DNA from: DASUAO01 sp046484625
GTDB lineage: Bacteria; Actinomycetota; Acidimicrobiia; IMCC26256; PALSA-555
Reading direction: 5' to 3'
DNA: 14,715 bases
Assembly: GCA_046484625.1 (NCBI GenBank)
Contig: JAWOIO010000046.1
Location: 1-14,715, forward strand
Of this stretch, positions 1 to 5,602 are shown piece by piece. The notes beneath the pieces were generated by a model, which was given only the letters and a program-made list of their open reading frames with translations, was not told the DNA's origin and ran no database searches. The translations under genes were made by a program, and so were the position numbers. How positions within the stretch are numbered: the first letter of the stretch is position 1; the number at the start of each line of letters is the position of its first letter.

Positions 1-149
1 CCGTTCGGTCCGAGGAGGCCCGCGATCGTGCCCGGCGCCACCTGGAAGTCCACGCCGTCGAGCGCTCGGAAGGAGCCGAACCGCTTCTCCAGCCCTTCGA
101 CCACCACGCCGGCGCCTCCGACGCCCGCATCCGGCGCTCGACTCGTCAC
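1..149 (-). CDS. ABC transporter ATP-binding protein, N-terminal fragment
   Basis: Only the first 49 or so codons are inside the window; the gene continues past the left edge. Read on the minus strand from a GTG at 147-149, it gives a short Gly/Ala-rich leader, then VVVEGLEKRFGSFRALDGVDF, and ends at the edge in GLLGPNG, the start of a Walker A loop. The ALDGVDFxVxPGTIxGLLGPNG pattern is typical of ATPases that pair with ABC-2-type exporters (drug, polysaccharide or lipid efflux) rather than binding-protein importers, but the signature and Walker B motifs lie outside, so substrate cannot be told. A TAGGTT hexamer ends 7 nt before the GTG, which suggests a leaderless transcript and supports this start. 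No Shine-Dalgarno is visible. Confidence 0.85.
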   Translation of the reverse strand, partial: MTSRAPDAGVGGAGVVVEGLEKRFGSFRALDGVDFQVAPGTIAGLLGPN

Positions 150-156
150 GGGGCCG

Positions 157-162
157 AACCTA
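157..162 (-). promoter_or_regulatory. Candidate -10 box (TAGGTT) for the ABC ATPase gene
   Basis: TAGGTT on the minus strand with a 7-nt spacer to the GTG at 149. The same hexamer at the same distance precedes two other genes in the window (starts at 10057 and 13054), so it is probably a -10 element of a leaderless promoter. No clear -35 is seen. Confidence 0.5.
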
Positions 163-229
163 GCCTCCACCCAGCGACGGCCCCGGCGCTGGGCCCCGGG
201 CCGGGATCCCACCACATTCTCCACTCTGG

Positions 230-266
230 TTGACAATCGTCACACGTCGGCGCGAGGATGATTGTC
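230..266 (+). promoter_or_regulatory. TTGACA box inside an inverted repeat
   Basis: The stretch between the ABC ATPase and the gene at 456 holds a perfect -35-like TTGACA (230-235). It overlaps an inverted repeat: GACAATCGTC at 232-241 and GATGATTGTC at 257-266 are reverse complements at 9 of 10 positions, separated by 15 nt. GAGGAT at 254-259 is a weak -10 candidate 18 nt downstream of TTGACA. The arrangement resembles a repressor-controlled promoter firing towards the gene at 456, with an untranslated leader of about 190 nt. No regulator is encoded nearby, so the ligand is unknown. Confidence 0.4.
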
Positions 267-274
267 CCTTCCCG

Positions 275-297
275 GCGAGATCGCCCCGCGAGATCGC
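275..297. repeat. Two copies of GCGAGATCGC, 13-bp period
   Basis: GCGAGATCGC occurs at 275-284 and again at 288-297. Each copy has GCGA/TCGC inverted arms around a GA centre. Two near-palindromic decamers at a 13-bp step in a leader region could be paired protein-binding sites, but chance is possible in such G+C-rich DNA. Confidence 0.35.
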
Positions 298-411
298 AGG
301 GAAGCGCACCACCGAAACCTCTCTTGGGGAGGCATCGATCCGTCGGCCGATCAGTGGTCGCTAGACCGACGGGGAGTCAGGCGAAACCGGCCCCGCACTT
401 CCGAGACAGTC

Positions 412-435
412 GTCGTCGACCTCGAAGTCGACGAC
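412..435 (+). other. Hairpin in the 5' leader of the gene at 456
   Basis: GTCGTCGAC (412-420) and GTCGACGAC (427-435) form a perfect 9-bp stem with a 6-nt loop. It ends 7 nt before the Shine-Dalgarno GGGAGA (443-448), so it could affect ribosome access to the start at 456. Confidence 0.4.
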
Positions 436-455
436 CACCAGTGGGAGACAGCGGC

Positions 456-917
456 ATGGACGTCAACGTTCGAGCACTTCCCCGAGGATCGAGACTCGTG
501 GCTGCGGCAGGCACGTTGTGCCTTCTCGCGACCGGTGGGTTGGTGCTGCTCGCGTCGTCCGGCCCCGGGACCCCGGGTGCACCCGGAGTGTCGACGCCGG
601 TGCAGTCGAACGCGCGGGACTCGGTGACACGGCTCGGCACATCGTCGACACCGACCACCGGGGAGCCAGCGGCACCGGCCGCCGCGGAACCGGTGGCACC
701 GGACCCGGCGCCGAGTCCGATCGGGCCCGCAACAGCCGGCGGGGATGCCTCGGCCGGCCCGACCTCATCGGAGGCGAGCGTTCCCTCCGCACCGGCGACG
801 TTCATCCTCGTGTGTCAGACGCCCCCCGTCCTCGTCGACGGAATCGAGACGTCCTCACAGGTTGCGACGCGCGTTCCCGAAGGCACCCCGATCCCCGCCG
901 GCTGCCACCGGGCCTGA
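456..917 (+). CDS. Hypothetical membrane-anchored Pro/Ala/Ser/Thr-rich protein
   Basis: A 153-residue protein of no family I recognise. The start is the ATG at 456 because GGGAGA sits 7 nt upstream and the hydrophobic segment follows directly; the frame is open further upstream but that part is Arg-rich and unconvincing. Residues about 13-30 (VAAAGTLCLLATGGLVLLAS, after a short basic start) form one hydrophobic helix, a signal peptide or signal anchor. A long low-complexity Pro/Ala/Gly/Ser/Thr linker, about residues 35-112, follows. The last 40 residues (from ATFILVCQTPP to PIPAGCHRA) are more ordered and hold two Cys that could pair outside the membrane. The likely picture is an exported linker protein with a small C-terminal domain. 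The next gene starts 28 bp downstream with its own promoter-like box, so co-transcription is uncertain. Confidence 0.65.
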   Translation: MDVNVRALPRGSRLVAAAGTLCLLATGGLVLLASSGPGTPGAPGVSTPVQSNARDSVTRLGTSSTPTTGEPAAPAAAEPVAPDPAPSPIGPATAGGDASAGPTSSEASVPSAPATFILVCQTPPVLVDGIETSSQVATRVPEGTPIPAGCHRA

Positions 918-933
918 TCTGCCCTCGACCCAC

Positions 934-939
934 TACCTT
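934..939 (+). promoter_or_regulatory. Candidate -10 box (TACCTT) for the PhyH-like gene
   Basis: TACCTT lies 6 nt before the ATG at 946, the spacing expected when transcription starts at the A of the start codon. There is no Shine-Dalgarno before this ATG, which fits a leaderless message. Confidence 0.45.
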
Positions 940-945
940 GACGCG

Positions 946-1896
946 ATGCCAGCGTTGACCGCCGATCAGGATCGAGCCGTCGACGCCATCGACGCCGCGC
1001 TCGATGCCGACGGCTACGCGATCGTCGAGGGAGCCATCTCTCCCGAGCGGGCCGCCGAGATCCGCGACGAGCTCCGGCGACTGCTCGAGCCCGTCCCCGG
1101 CGGTCGCAACGACTTCGAGGGGTTCACCACCCGACGGCTCTATGCGCTCTACGCCAAGACCCGGGTGCTCGACGACCTCACGCTCCACCCCCTCGTGCTC
1201 GGCGCGCTCGAGCGCGCGCTCGGCCCGCACTTCCAGCTCAGCGGTCCCACCGGCATCGACATCGGTCCCGGTGAGGTGCAGCAGGTGCTGCATCGCGACG
1301 AGGACATCTACCCCGTCCCCCGTCCGCATGCCGAGCTCGTGATGAACGTGATGTGGGCGTTCGACGACTTCACCGAGGCGAACGGCGCGACGCGCGTGCT
1401 CGCGGGCAGTCACCGTTCGGTCGACCGGCCACCCGACGACGGGCCCGTGCGCTACGCGGAGATGCCCGCAGGCTCGGCGATGCTGTACCGGGGCTCGCTG
1501 TGGCACGGCGGGGGCGCGAACCGGACCGAGCAGCCGCGCCTCGGCGTCGCGATCGAATACGTCGTGAGCTGGCTCCGCCCCCAGGAGACCCATCTCCTCG
1601 CGGTCCCCGCCGACGTCGCGCGCACGCTCCCGAAGCGCCTGCGCAAACTGCTCGGCTACGACGTCTACCCGCCGTTCCTCGGCTATGTCGACGGTCGGCA
1701 CCCCGACCGGGTGCTCGGAGCCGATCCGCTCCCCGACTGCGTGGAGCCCGTCGGGCCGAGGACGCTCAGGCGAGGTACGTCGTCGGCACAGAGACGAGCC
1801 CGTCACCTGCGATCTCGCGCACCGACGGCACCGGGTCGGGATCGGCGAACGTCTCGGCGTCGCGGTAGTCCGTGGGCCGGCCGGTCGGGTCGGTGA
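946..1896 (+). CDS. Phytanoyl-CoA dioxygenase (PhyH) family protein
   Basis: A 316-residue Fe(II)/2-oxoglutarate-dependent dioxygenase of the PhyH family. The N-terminal part (ADGYAIVEGAISPERAAEIRDEL) is the usual opening of the family. The iron triad is visible: His116 and Asp118 in LHRDED and His187 in LWHGGG; Arg198 in EQPRLGV fits the 2-oxoglutarate anchor. PhyH enzymes hydroxylate acyl-CoA or small-molecule substrates; the substrate here is unknown. The recognisable domain ends near residue 265 (GYVDGRHPD). The remaining 50 or so residues are Arg/Ser/Pro-rich, resemble no family, and are antisense to the 3' end of the VOC gene, with which the frame overlaps tail to tail by 131 bp because no earlier in-frame stop exists. 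The frame is open upstream of 946, but the ATG at 946 fits the family N-terminus and carries a TACCTT box. Confidence 0.88.
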   Translation: MPALTADQDRAVDAIDAALDADGYAIVEGAISPERAAEIRDELRRLLEPVPGGRNDFEGFTTRRLYALYAKTRVLDDLTLHPLVLGALERALGPHFQLSGPTGIDIGPGEVQQVLHRDEDIYPVPRPHAELVMNVMWAFDDFTEANGATRVLAGSHRSVDRPPDDGPVRYAEMPAGSAMLYRGSLWHGGGANRTEQPRLGVAIEYVVSWLRPQETHLLAVPADVARTLPKRLRKLLGYDVYPPFLGYVDGRHPDRVLGADPLPDCVEPVGPRTLRRGTSSAQRRARHLRSRAPTAPGRDRRTSRRRGSPWAGRSGR

Positions 1897-2344
1897 CCCA
1901 CCACGACGCCTCGAGGGCGATCCCGTTCGGGTCGTGGAAGTAGACCGACCGCATGATGCCGTGGTCGACGACCTCGGTGACCTCGGATCCGGCCGCGAGC
2001 AGCCGCTTGCGCAGCAGCTCGAGTGCGTGCTCGTCGGCGACGTTGAACGACAGGTGATCGAGCTGGATGGCCCGGTCGGGCCTCGCGCCGGCCGGCTTCG
2101 CGAAGGTCTCCATGCCGGCGATCTCGAAGAACGCGACCGTGTTCCCATCGGCCATCTCGAAGAAGTAGTGGCGCATCGGGCCGGCCATGAGGGTGGCCGT
2201 GAGACGCATCCCGAGCACGCCCGCGTAGAACCGGACCGTGGCGTCCATGTCGGGGGTGACGAGCGCGAGGTGGTTGATCCCACGCCACACCGGTCCCTCG
2301 GGCAGTGGGTCGAGCGCGGTCGTGGAAGTGCGGGACTGGGCCAT
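1766..2344 (-). CDS. VOC superfamily (glyoxalase/extradiol dioxygenase-fold) protein
   Basis: A 192-residue metal-dependent VOC protein with two beta-alpha-beta-beta-beta modules. Module 1 begins RGINHLALVTPDMDATVRFY (His25) and reaches AFFEI (Glu74); module 2 begins IQLDHLSFNV (His97) and ends SVYFHDPNGIALEAS (Glu145). These two His and two Glu match the metal-ligand pattern of catalytic family members. The FYxxVLGM and DPNGIALE signatures resemble glyoxalase or ring-cleaving dioxygenase relatives; the substrate cannot be named. The start is the ATG at 2342-2344; GAGGAT 6 nt upstream may serve as Shine-Dalgarno (AGGA) or as a -10 box. The frame is open further upstream but that extension is Arg/Pro-rich and unconserved-looking. 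It converges with and overlaps the PhyH gene. Confidence 0.9.
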   Translation of the reverse strand: MAQSRTSTTALDPLPEGPVWRGINHLALVTPDMDATVRFYAGVLGMRLTATLMAGPMRHYFFEMADGNTVAFFEIAGMETFAKPAGARPDRAIQLDHLSFNVADEHALELLRKRLLAAGSEVTEVVDHGIMRSVYFHDPNGIALEASWWVTDPTGRPTDYRDAETFADPDPVPSVREIAGDGLVSVPTTYLA

Positions 2345-2397
2345 GGCGGGATCCTCGGGTCGGTGCGTCCGGCGGTCTGGAGCACAGGGTCGCGGAG

Positions 2398-2403
2398 TAG
2401 GTG
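2398..2403 (+). promoter_or_regulatory. Candidate -10 box (TAGGTG) ahead of the short ORF and ubiA-like gene
   Basis: TAGGTG lies 7 nt before the ATG at 2411, close to the TAGGTT box seen before other genes here. It would start a leaderless message on the short ORF that leads into the prenyltransferase. Confidence 0.3.
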
Positions 2404-2410
2404 CTCGCCG

Positions 2411-2482
2411 ATGTGCAACAGGCGGGCGCCCCCGAACATGCCCCGCTCGGGGAGGCACGAACCGGTCAGACTGCCCGGGTGA
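2411..2482 (+). CDS. Possible 23-residue leader ORF coupled to the prenyltransferase
   Basis: ATG at 2411 opens a 23-codon frame (MCNRRAPPNM...) whose TGA at 2480-2482 overlaps the GTG at 2479 as GTGA, a standard arrangement for translational coupling. By my count 21 of its 23 codons end in G or C. Reading the same bases as an N-terminal extension of the prenyltransferase gives only about 19 of 27, with codons rare in this window (CAA, CGA, GCA, CAT). That favours this frame, but it is too short to prove, and no function is visible. Confidence 0.3.
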   Translation: MCNRRAPPNMPRSGRHEPVRLPG

Positions 2483-3291
2483 TCCCCCTGCTCCGGGCCG
2501 CCCACCTCCTGCCCACGGTGGCGGTCACCACGGTCACCACCGCGCTGGCCGTGTCGGCCGGACGCGGGCCCGAGTCGGTCTGGGTCGGGCTCGCCGTGTT
2601 GGCCGGTCAGCTGTCGGTCGGATGGAGCAACGACTACCTGGACCGGGAACGGGACCGGGCGACGGGCCGTCTCGACAAGCCGATCGTCGCTGGTGCGGTC
2701 GCGGCGTCGACGGTCCGCGCCGCCGCCTGTCTCGCGCTCGTCGCGTGCGTGCCGCTCTCGTTCCTCTCGGGCTGGCGGGCCGCGCTCGTGCACCTCGGAG
2801 CGGTGGGGTTCGCGTGGTCCTACAACGCGGCGCTGAAGCAGGGTCCGTGGAGTGTCGTCCCGTACACGGTCTCGTTCGGCGCCTTGCCCGCGTTCGTCAC
2901 CCTCGGACTTCCTGGTCACCCGTGGCCGCCGGCGTGGGCGGTCGCGGCGTCGGCGCTGCTCGGTTCGGGTGCCCACCTGGTCAACGCGCTCCCCGACCTC
3001 GATGCCGACCGATCGGTCGGCATCCGGGGCCTTCCCCACCGGCTCGGGCACGTCCGGTCGCTGCTCGTCGCCGCCCTGCTCATGGGTACCGCCGTCGCGA
3101 TCGCGGCGCTCGCCCCTCCAGGCGACATCGACGGTGTAGGCGTGGTGCTCCTCGTCGGCGCGTGCGCGGCGGTCGGCGGCGTCATCGTCGCCGGCTTCAC
3201 CCACCGCGAGCGCACGGCATGGTGGTGCACGCTGGCGGTTGCGGCGAGCGGCGTGGGTCTGCTCGTCGAGCGGGGGCACGCCCTGGTGTGA
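2479..3291 (+). CDS. UbiA-family prenyltransferase
   Basis: A 270-residue integral membrane protein of the UbiA superfamily, which transfers isoprenoid chains from a diphosphate to an aromatic or other acceptor (quinone, haem or lipid pathways). The first Asp-rich motif is NDYLDRERD at residues 51-59, followed by the usual RLDKPIVAG; the second is DLDADRSVGIRGLP from residue 173. Seven to nine hydrophobic helices are visible, including those opening with HLLPTVAVTT and SVVPYTVSFGALPAF. The GTG at 2479 is chosen because family members begin close to the LLRAxHxxPT segment and because of the GTGA junction with the short upstream ORF; an in-frame GTG at 2401 would add 26 residues with atypical codon use. 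The acceptor substrate cannot be told and no quinone-pathway genes adjoin it. The phosphatase gene follows 51 bp later. Confidence 0.88.
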   Translation: MIPLLRAAHLLPTVAVTTVTTALAVSAGRGPESVWVGLAVLAGQLSVGWSNDYLDRERDRATGRLDKPIVAGAVAASTVRAAACLALVACVPLSFLSGWRAALVHLGAVGFAWSYNAALKQGPWSVVPYTVSFGALPAFVTLGLPGHPWPPAWAVAASALLGSGAHLVNALPDLDADRSVGIRGLPHRLGHVRSLLVAALLMGTAVAIAALAPPGDIDGVGVVLLVGACAAVGGVIVAGFTHRERTAWWCTLAVAASGVGLLVERGHALV

Positions 3292-3342
3292 GCCTCCCCA
3301 CGGACATTGCGGATCGACGCCCTGTCATGGTCTGATCGCAGC

Positions 3343-4161
3343 ATGAGCAGCGGATTCCGAGTGAGGGATCTCCCACCCGCGCTCGGGAACCGCGAGCTGC
3401 GCCGGCAGCTCGTCGCGAAGCCGGTCGCCGTCTTCCTCGACTACGACGGCACCCTCACCCCGATCGTCGCCCGGCCCGAGCTCGCACAACCGCTCCCTTC
3501 GACCCGCGCCGTCCTCGAGGATCTCACCGAGGTGTGTCTGGTCGGCATCATCAGCGGCCGCGACCTCGACGACGTCCGCACGATCGTCGGCGTCGACGGC
3601 CTCTGGTACGCCGGGAGCCATGGTTTCGACGTCCTCGCACCCGACGGCACCCGGAGCGAGCGCGACGACGGCGGCACGCTCCTCGACTCGTTGGAGTCGG
3701 CGGCCGACGAGCTCGAGCGGACGGTCGCGGCGGTCCCCGAAGCATGGGTCGAGCGCAAGCGCTTCGCGATCGCCGTGCACTTCCGTCAGGTCGACGACGC
3801 CCTCATCCCCGACCTGGAAGCAGCGGTCGACGACGTCGTCGGTACCCATGCGGTCCTCCGCAAGACCGGTGGCAAGCGGATCTTCGAGCTCCGCCCCGAC
3901 GTGGAATGGGACAAGGGCGCGGCACTGTGGTCACTGTTCGAGCGCGCCGGGCTCCACACCGCGACCGCCCTTCCGGTGTACCTCGGCGACGACGAGACCG
4001 ACGAAGATGCGTTCGCGGCCGTCGCGGACTCCGGGGTGGGGATCCTCGTCGCCGAGGACCACGAAGACCGGGTCACCTCGGCGAGCTACCGCCTGCGCGA
4101 CCCGGACGAGGTGCGGGTGTTCCTCGCCGACCTCGCGGGTCGCTTGTCTCGCGGCACCTGA
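3343..4161 (+). CDS. otsB: Trehalose-6-phosphate phosphatase
   Basis: A 272-residue HAD-superfamily phosphatase matching OtsB, which removes phosphate from trehalose 6-phosphate in the cytoplasm to give trehalose, an osmolyte and stress protectant. Motif I is FLDYDGTLTPI with Asp33 as nucleophile and Asp35 as acid/base; motif II is IISGRD (Ser71, Arg73); the family motif AGSHG is at residues 90-94; motif III Lys178 lies in TGGKRIFELRP; motif IV is LGDDETDEDAF (Asp216, Asp217, Asp220) for Mg2+. The length is normal for a stand-alone OtsB. No trehalose-phosphate synthase (OtsA) is in the window, so its partner must lie elsewhere. The ATG at 3343 has no Shine-Dalgarno; TCTGAT 6 nt upstream could be a -10 box. 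The frame is open to a TTG at 3307, which adds 12 residues without family resemblance. Confidence 0.93.
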   Translation: MSSGFRVRDLPPALGNRELRRQLVAKPVAVFLDYDGTLTPIVARPELAQPLPSTRAVLEDLTEVCLVGIISGRDLDDVRTIVGVDGLWYAGSHGFDVLAPDGTRSERDDGGTLLDSLESAADELERTVAAVPEAWVERKRFAIAVHFRQVDDALIPDLEAAVDDVVGTHAVLRKTGGKRIFELRPDVEWDKGAALWSLFERAGLHTATALPVYLGDDETDEDAFAAVADSGVGILVAEDHEDRVTSASYRLRDPDEVRVFLADLAGRLSRGT

Positions 4162-4166
4162 GCCGG

Positions 4167-4182
4167 CTCCGCGCTCGCGGAG
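4167..4182 (+). terminator. Short hairpin just after otsB
   Basis: CTCCGCG (4167-4173) and CGCGGAG (4176-4182) form a short G+C-rich hairpin starting 6 nt after the otsB stop. There is no T-tract, as is common for terminators in high-G+C actinobacteria. The rest of the 215-base gap to 4377 shows one further hairpin at 4325-4359. Confidence 0.35.
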
Positions 4183-4324
4183 GCCCGGGCCGGTCAGACC
4201 CTCCGGCCACCGGCACCGCGGTGACACCCACGTGGACACGCACCATGCCCGATGAGCCAGGGTCGAGCTCGTCAGGGTGACGAACCGGACGACGCTGACC
4301 GACCGGCGACTCAGACTCCTCTCA

Positions 4325-4359
4325 GGGGGCGGGGCGCACGATGCGCCCTGACAGCCCCC
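4325..4359 (+). other. Two-part hairpin in the leader of the secreted repeat protein
   Basis: An inner stem GGGCGCA (4332-4338) / TGCGCCC (4342-4348) with a 3-nt loop is enclosed by GGGGGC (4325-4330) / GCCCCC (4354-4359). The structure ends 6 nt before the Shine-Dalgarno AAGGAG (4366-4371), so it could either end readthrough from upstream or modulate translation of the gene at 4377. Confidence 0.4.
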
Positions 4360-4376
4360 GAAGACAAGGAGCACCA

Positions 4377-4892
4377 ATGTCCTCCACCCCCACCACCAAG
4401 CGGCGCCGCGGCGCCGTGGCCGCCACGCTGGCCGTTGCCAGCATGGGACTGCTCGCCGGGTTCGCACCGGCCGCGTCCGCCCACCCGGGCGGCGGCAGGG
4501 CCCAGCTCACCGACGAGCAGAAGACCTGCCTCGAGGAGCAGGGCGTCGTGAGGCCCGAGCCCAACGCCGATGGTGAGCGCGTCAAGCCCACCGACGAGCA
4601 GAAGGAAGCCTTCAAGGCTGCAGCCGAGGCGTGTGGCATCGAGGCCCGAGGGCCCCGCGGCAGCCGTCCGGAGCTCACCGACGAGCAGAAGACGTGCCTC
4701 GAGGAACAGGGCATCGAGAAGCCGGCACGCGGCGAAGACGGTCGTCGGGTCCGCCCGACGGACGAGCAGAAGGCTGCGTTCGAGGCGGCGGCTGCCGAGT
4801 GCGGCATCGAGCTGCCCGAGCGTCCGTCGGATGCCCCGTCCGACAACGGCACGACCGACGACACGCAGGCGGAGAACGCCGACGCCAGCTAG
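4377..4892 (+). CDS. Secreted protein with two tandem 56-residue TDEQK/Cys repeats
   Basis: A 171-residue exported protein of no function I can name. AAGGAG 5 nt before the ATG at 4377 fixes the start. Residues 1-35 are a signal peptide: TTKRRR basic region, a hydrophobic core (VAATLAVASMGLLAGF), and an ASA cleavage site before His36. The mature part is an internal duplication: residues 44-99 and 100-149 both run LTDEQKTCLEEQGI/V, an acidic/Gly/Arg linker, PTDEQK(E/A)AF(K/E)AAA, then CGIE. Each repeat is itself two related helical halves beginning TDEQK (residues 45, 72, 101, 128) with one Cys each (51, 86, 107, 142). The even Cys spacing (35 residues within each repeat) suggests one disulphide per repeat. 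A Ser/Asp/Thr-rich tail ends the protein. Highly charged and helical, it may be a periplasmic or cell-wall binding protein; this is inference. Confidence 0.85.
   Translation: MSSTPTTKRRRGAVAATLAVASMGLLAGFAPAASAHPGGGRAQLTDEQKTCLEEQGVVRPEPNADGERVKPTDEQKEAFKAAAEACGIEARGPRGSRPELTDEQKTCLEEQGIEKPARGEDGRRVRPTDEQKAAFEAAAAECGIELPERPSDAPSDNGTTDDTQAENADAS
4506..4824 (+). repeat. In-gene tandem duplication, 168-bp period
   Basis: The DNA from 4506 and from 4674 encodes the two copies of the TDEQK/Cys unit. Long stretches are almost identical at DNA level, notably around CTCACCGACGAGCAGAAGAC at the start of each copy, indicating a fairly recent duplication or strong constraint on sequence. Confidence 0.8.
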
Positions 4893-4908
4893 TCGACCCG
4901 ATGCGCAC

Positions 4909-4964
4909 GGGGGGCTCCCCCCGGCCCCCTCCGACCGCGGTGCCCGTCCGGGTGCCGCGGTCGG
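4909..4964. terminator. Hairpins between the convergent repeat-protein and SRPBCC genes
   Basis: CCGACCGCGG (4931-4940) and CCGCGGTCGG (4955-4964) form a perfect 10-bp stem whose loop holds a further CCCG/CGGG pairing. A second hairpin, GGGGGG/CCCCCC, lies at 4909-4922. Placed between two convergent genes, they probably end transcription from both sides. Confidence 0.6.
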
Positions 4965-5004
4965 GCGCGTCGGGACCCCGTCCGGAAACCCGATCAGGCG
5001 ACGG

Positions 5005-5481
5005 TCAGGAACCGGTGACGATCTCCTCGATGCGCTCGAGCGTCTTCTCCATGTTGGTGCGGGTCTTCTTCGCGGCCGGGCGGACGAGCGCCTTGACCTT
5101 CTCCTGGGAGATGTCCCACGTCTCGCGGACCCGGGTGCCGCCCTCGACGGGCTCGAGGTCATAGCGCCAGATGCGACCCCCACCCATGTTCCGGAAGATC
5201 CCGGGCGGGCGGCTCTGCCACGCGACGCAGCGATCCTCCTGGAACTCCACTACCTCGCTCTCCATGGAGTACGGAAGGCCCATCTTCATGGACATGCCGA
5301 ACTTCGCCCCCAGGGCCAGGCGCTGGGCACCGCCCTTCACGTCGCGCACCGTGCCGGACCCGTCGATCTCCCGGTGGCGGCTCGGGTCGGCGAGGAGGTC
5401 GAAGATCTTCTCCGGCGGGGCCGGGATGACCCGCTCCACACTCACCTGGTCGGGGTGCTCGGTCTGCTCGGAATCAGTCAT
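5005..5481 (-). CDS. SRPBCC (polyketide cyclase/START-like) family protein
   Basis: A 158-residue single-domain protein of the SRPBCC ligand-binding superfamily. It opens with QVSVERVIPAPPEKIFDLLADPSRHREIDGSG, the usual strand-helix of the fold; central strands run through RLALGAKFGMSM and the C-terminal part is TRVRETWDIS followed by the long helix MEKTLERIEEIV. Such proteins bind or act on hydrophobic ligands in a deep pocket; the ligand here is unknown. It is divergent from the amidohydrolase gene, with a 32-bp palindrome in the 121-bp gap, so the two sides may share a regulator. TACTGT on the minus strand, 6 nt before the ATG at 5479-5481, suggests a leaderless message; no Shine-Dalgarno is visible. 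Confidence 0.9.
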   Translation of the reverse strand: MTDSEQTEHPDQVSVERVIPAPPEKIFDLLADPSRHREIDGSGTVRDVKGGAQRLALGAKFGMSMKMGLPYSMESEVVEFQEDRCVAWQSRPPGIFRNMGGGRIWRYDLEPVEGGTRVRETWDISQEKVKALVRPAAKKTRTNMEKTLERIEEIVTGS

Positions 5482-5487
5482 GGCGCC

Positions 5488-5493
5488 ACAGTA
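5488..5493 (-). promoter_or_regulatory. Candidate -10 box (TACTGT) for the SRPBCC gene
   Basis: TACTGT on the minus strand with a 6-nt spacer to the ATG at 5481 fits the leaderless pattern seen elsewhere in the window. A short hairpin, GTGGGC-gca-GCCCAC, lies immediately upstream at 5499-5513 where a -35 would fall. Confidence 0.45.
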
Positions 5494-5527
5494 GGTCAGT
5501 GGGCGCAGCCCACGACCGGGACGGTAC

Positions 5528-5559
5528 GGTGTTCCCTGACGGCGCCGTCAGGGAACACC
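5528..5559. promoter_or_regulatory. Perfect 32-bp palindrome in a divergent promoter region
   Basis: The half-site GGTGTTCCCTGACGGC (5528-5543) is followed without spacer by its exact reverse complement (5544-5559). It lies 46 bp from the SRPBCC start and 43 bp from the amidohydrolase start, between two divergent genes. A spacerless palindrome of this size in that place is most simply an operator for a dimeric (for example TetR-type) repressor acting on both sides. No regulator gene is in the window. As a terminator it would be odd, since neither neighbour ends here and there is no loop. Confidence 0.7.
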
Positions 5560-5602
5560 CGCCAGCCCGCACACGAGAAACCGGCACCACGAGGAGCGCA
5601 CC

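Noticed and set aside
230..266. Zur/Fur-type metal box at TTGACAATCGTCA
   Set aside because: Partial resemblance to AT-rich metal-repressor sites only; symmetry is imperfect and the adjoining ABC ATPase looks like an exporter, not a metal importer.
745..945. N-terminal extension of the PhyH-like protein
   Set aside because: It overlaps the end of the gene at 456 in another frame, is Arg/Pro-rich, and the ATG at 946 matches the family N-terminus and has a TACCTT box.
802..3279. Minus-strand open frame of more than 800 codons antisense to PhyH and the prenyltransferase
   Set aside because: It is Arg/Pro/Gly-rich low complexity, shows no family motif, and lies antisense to or out of frame with clearly recognised genes. 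Long open shadows are expected at this G+C content.
4506..4824. EF-hand calcium-binding repeats suggested by acidic TDEQK segments
   Set aside because: The 12-residue DxDxDG loop pattern is absent and paired Cys dominate the repeat.
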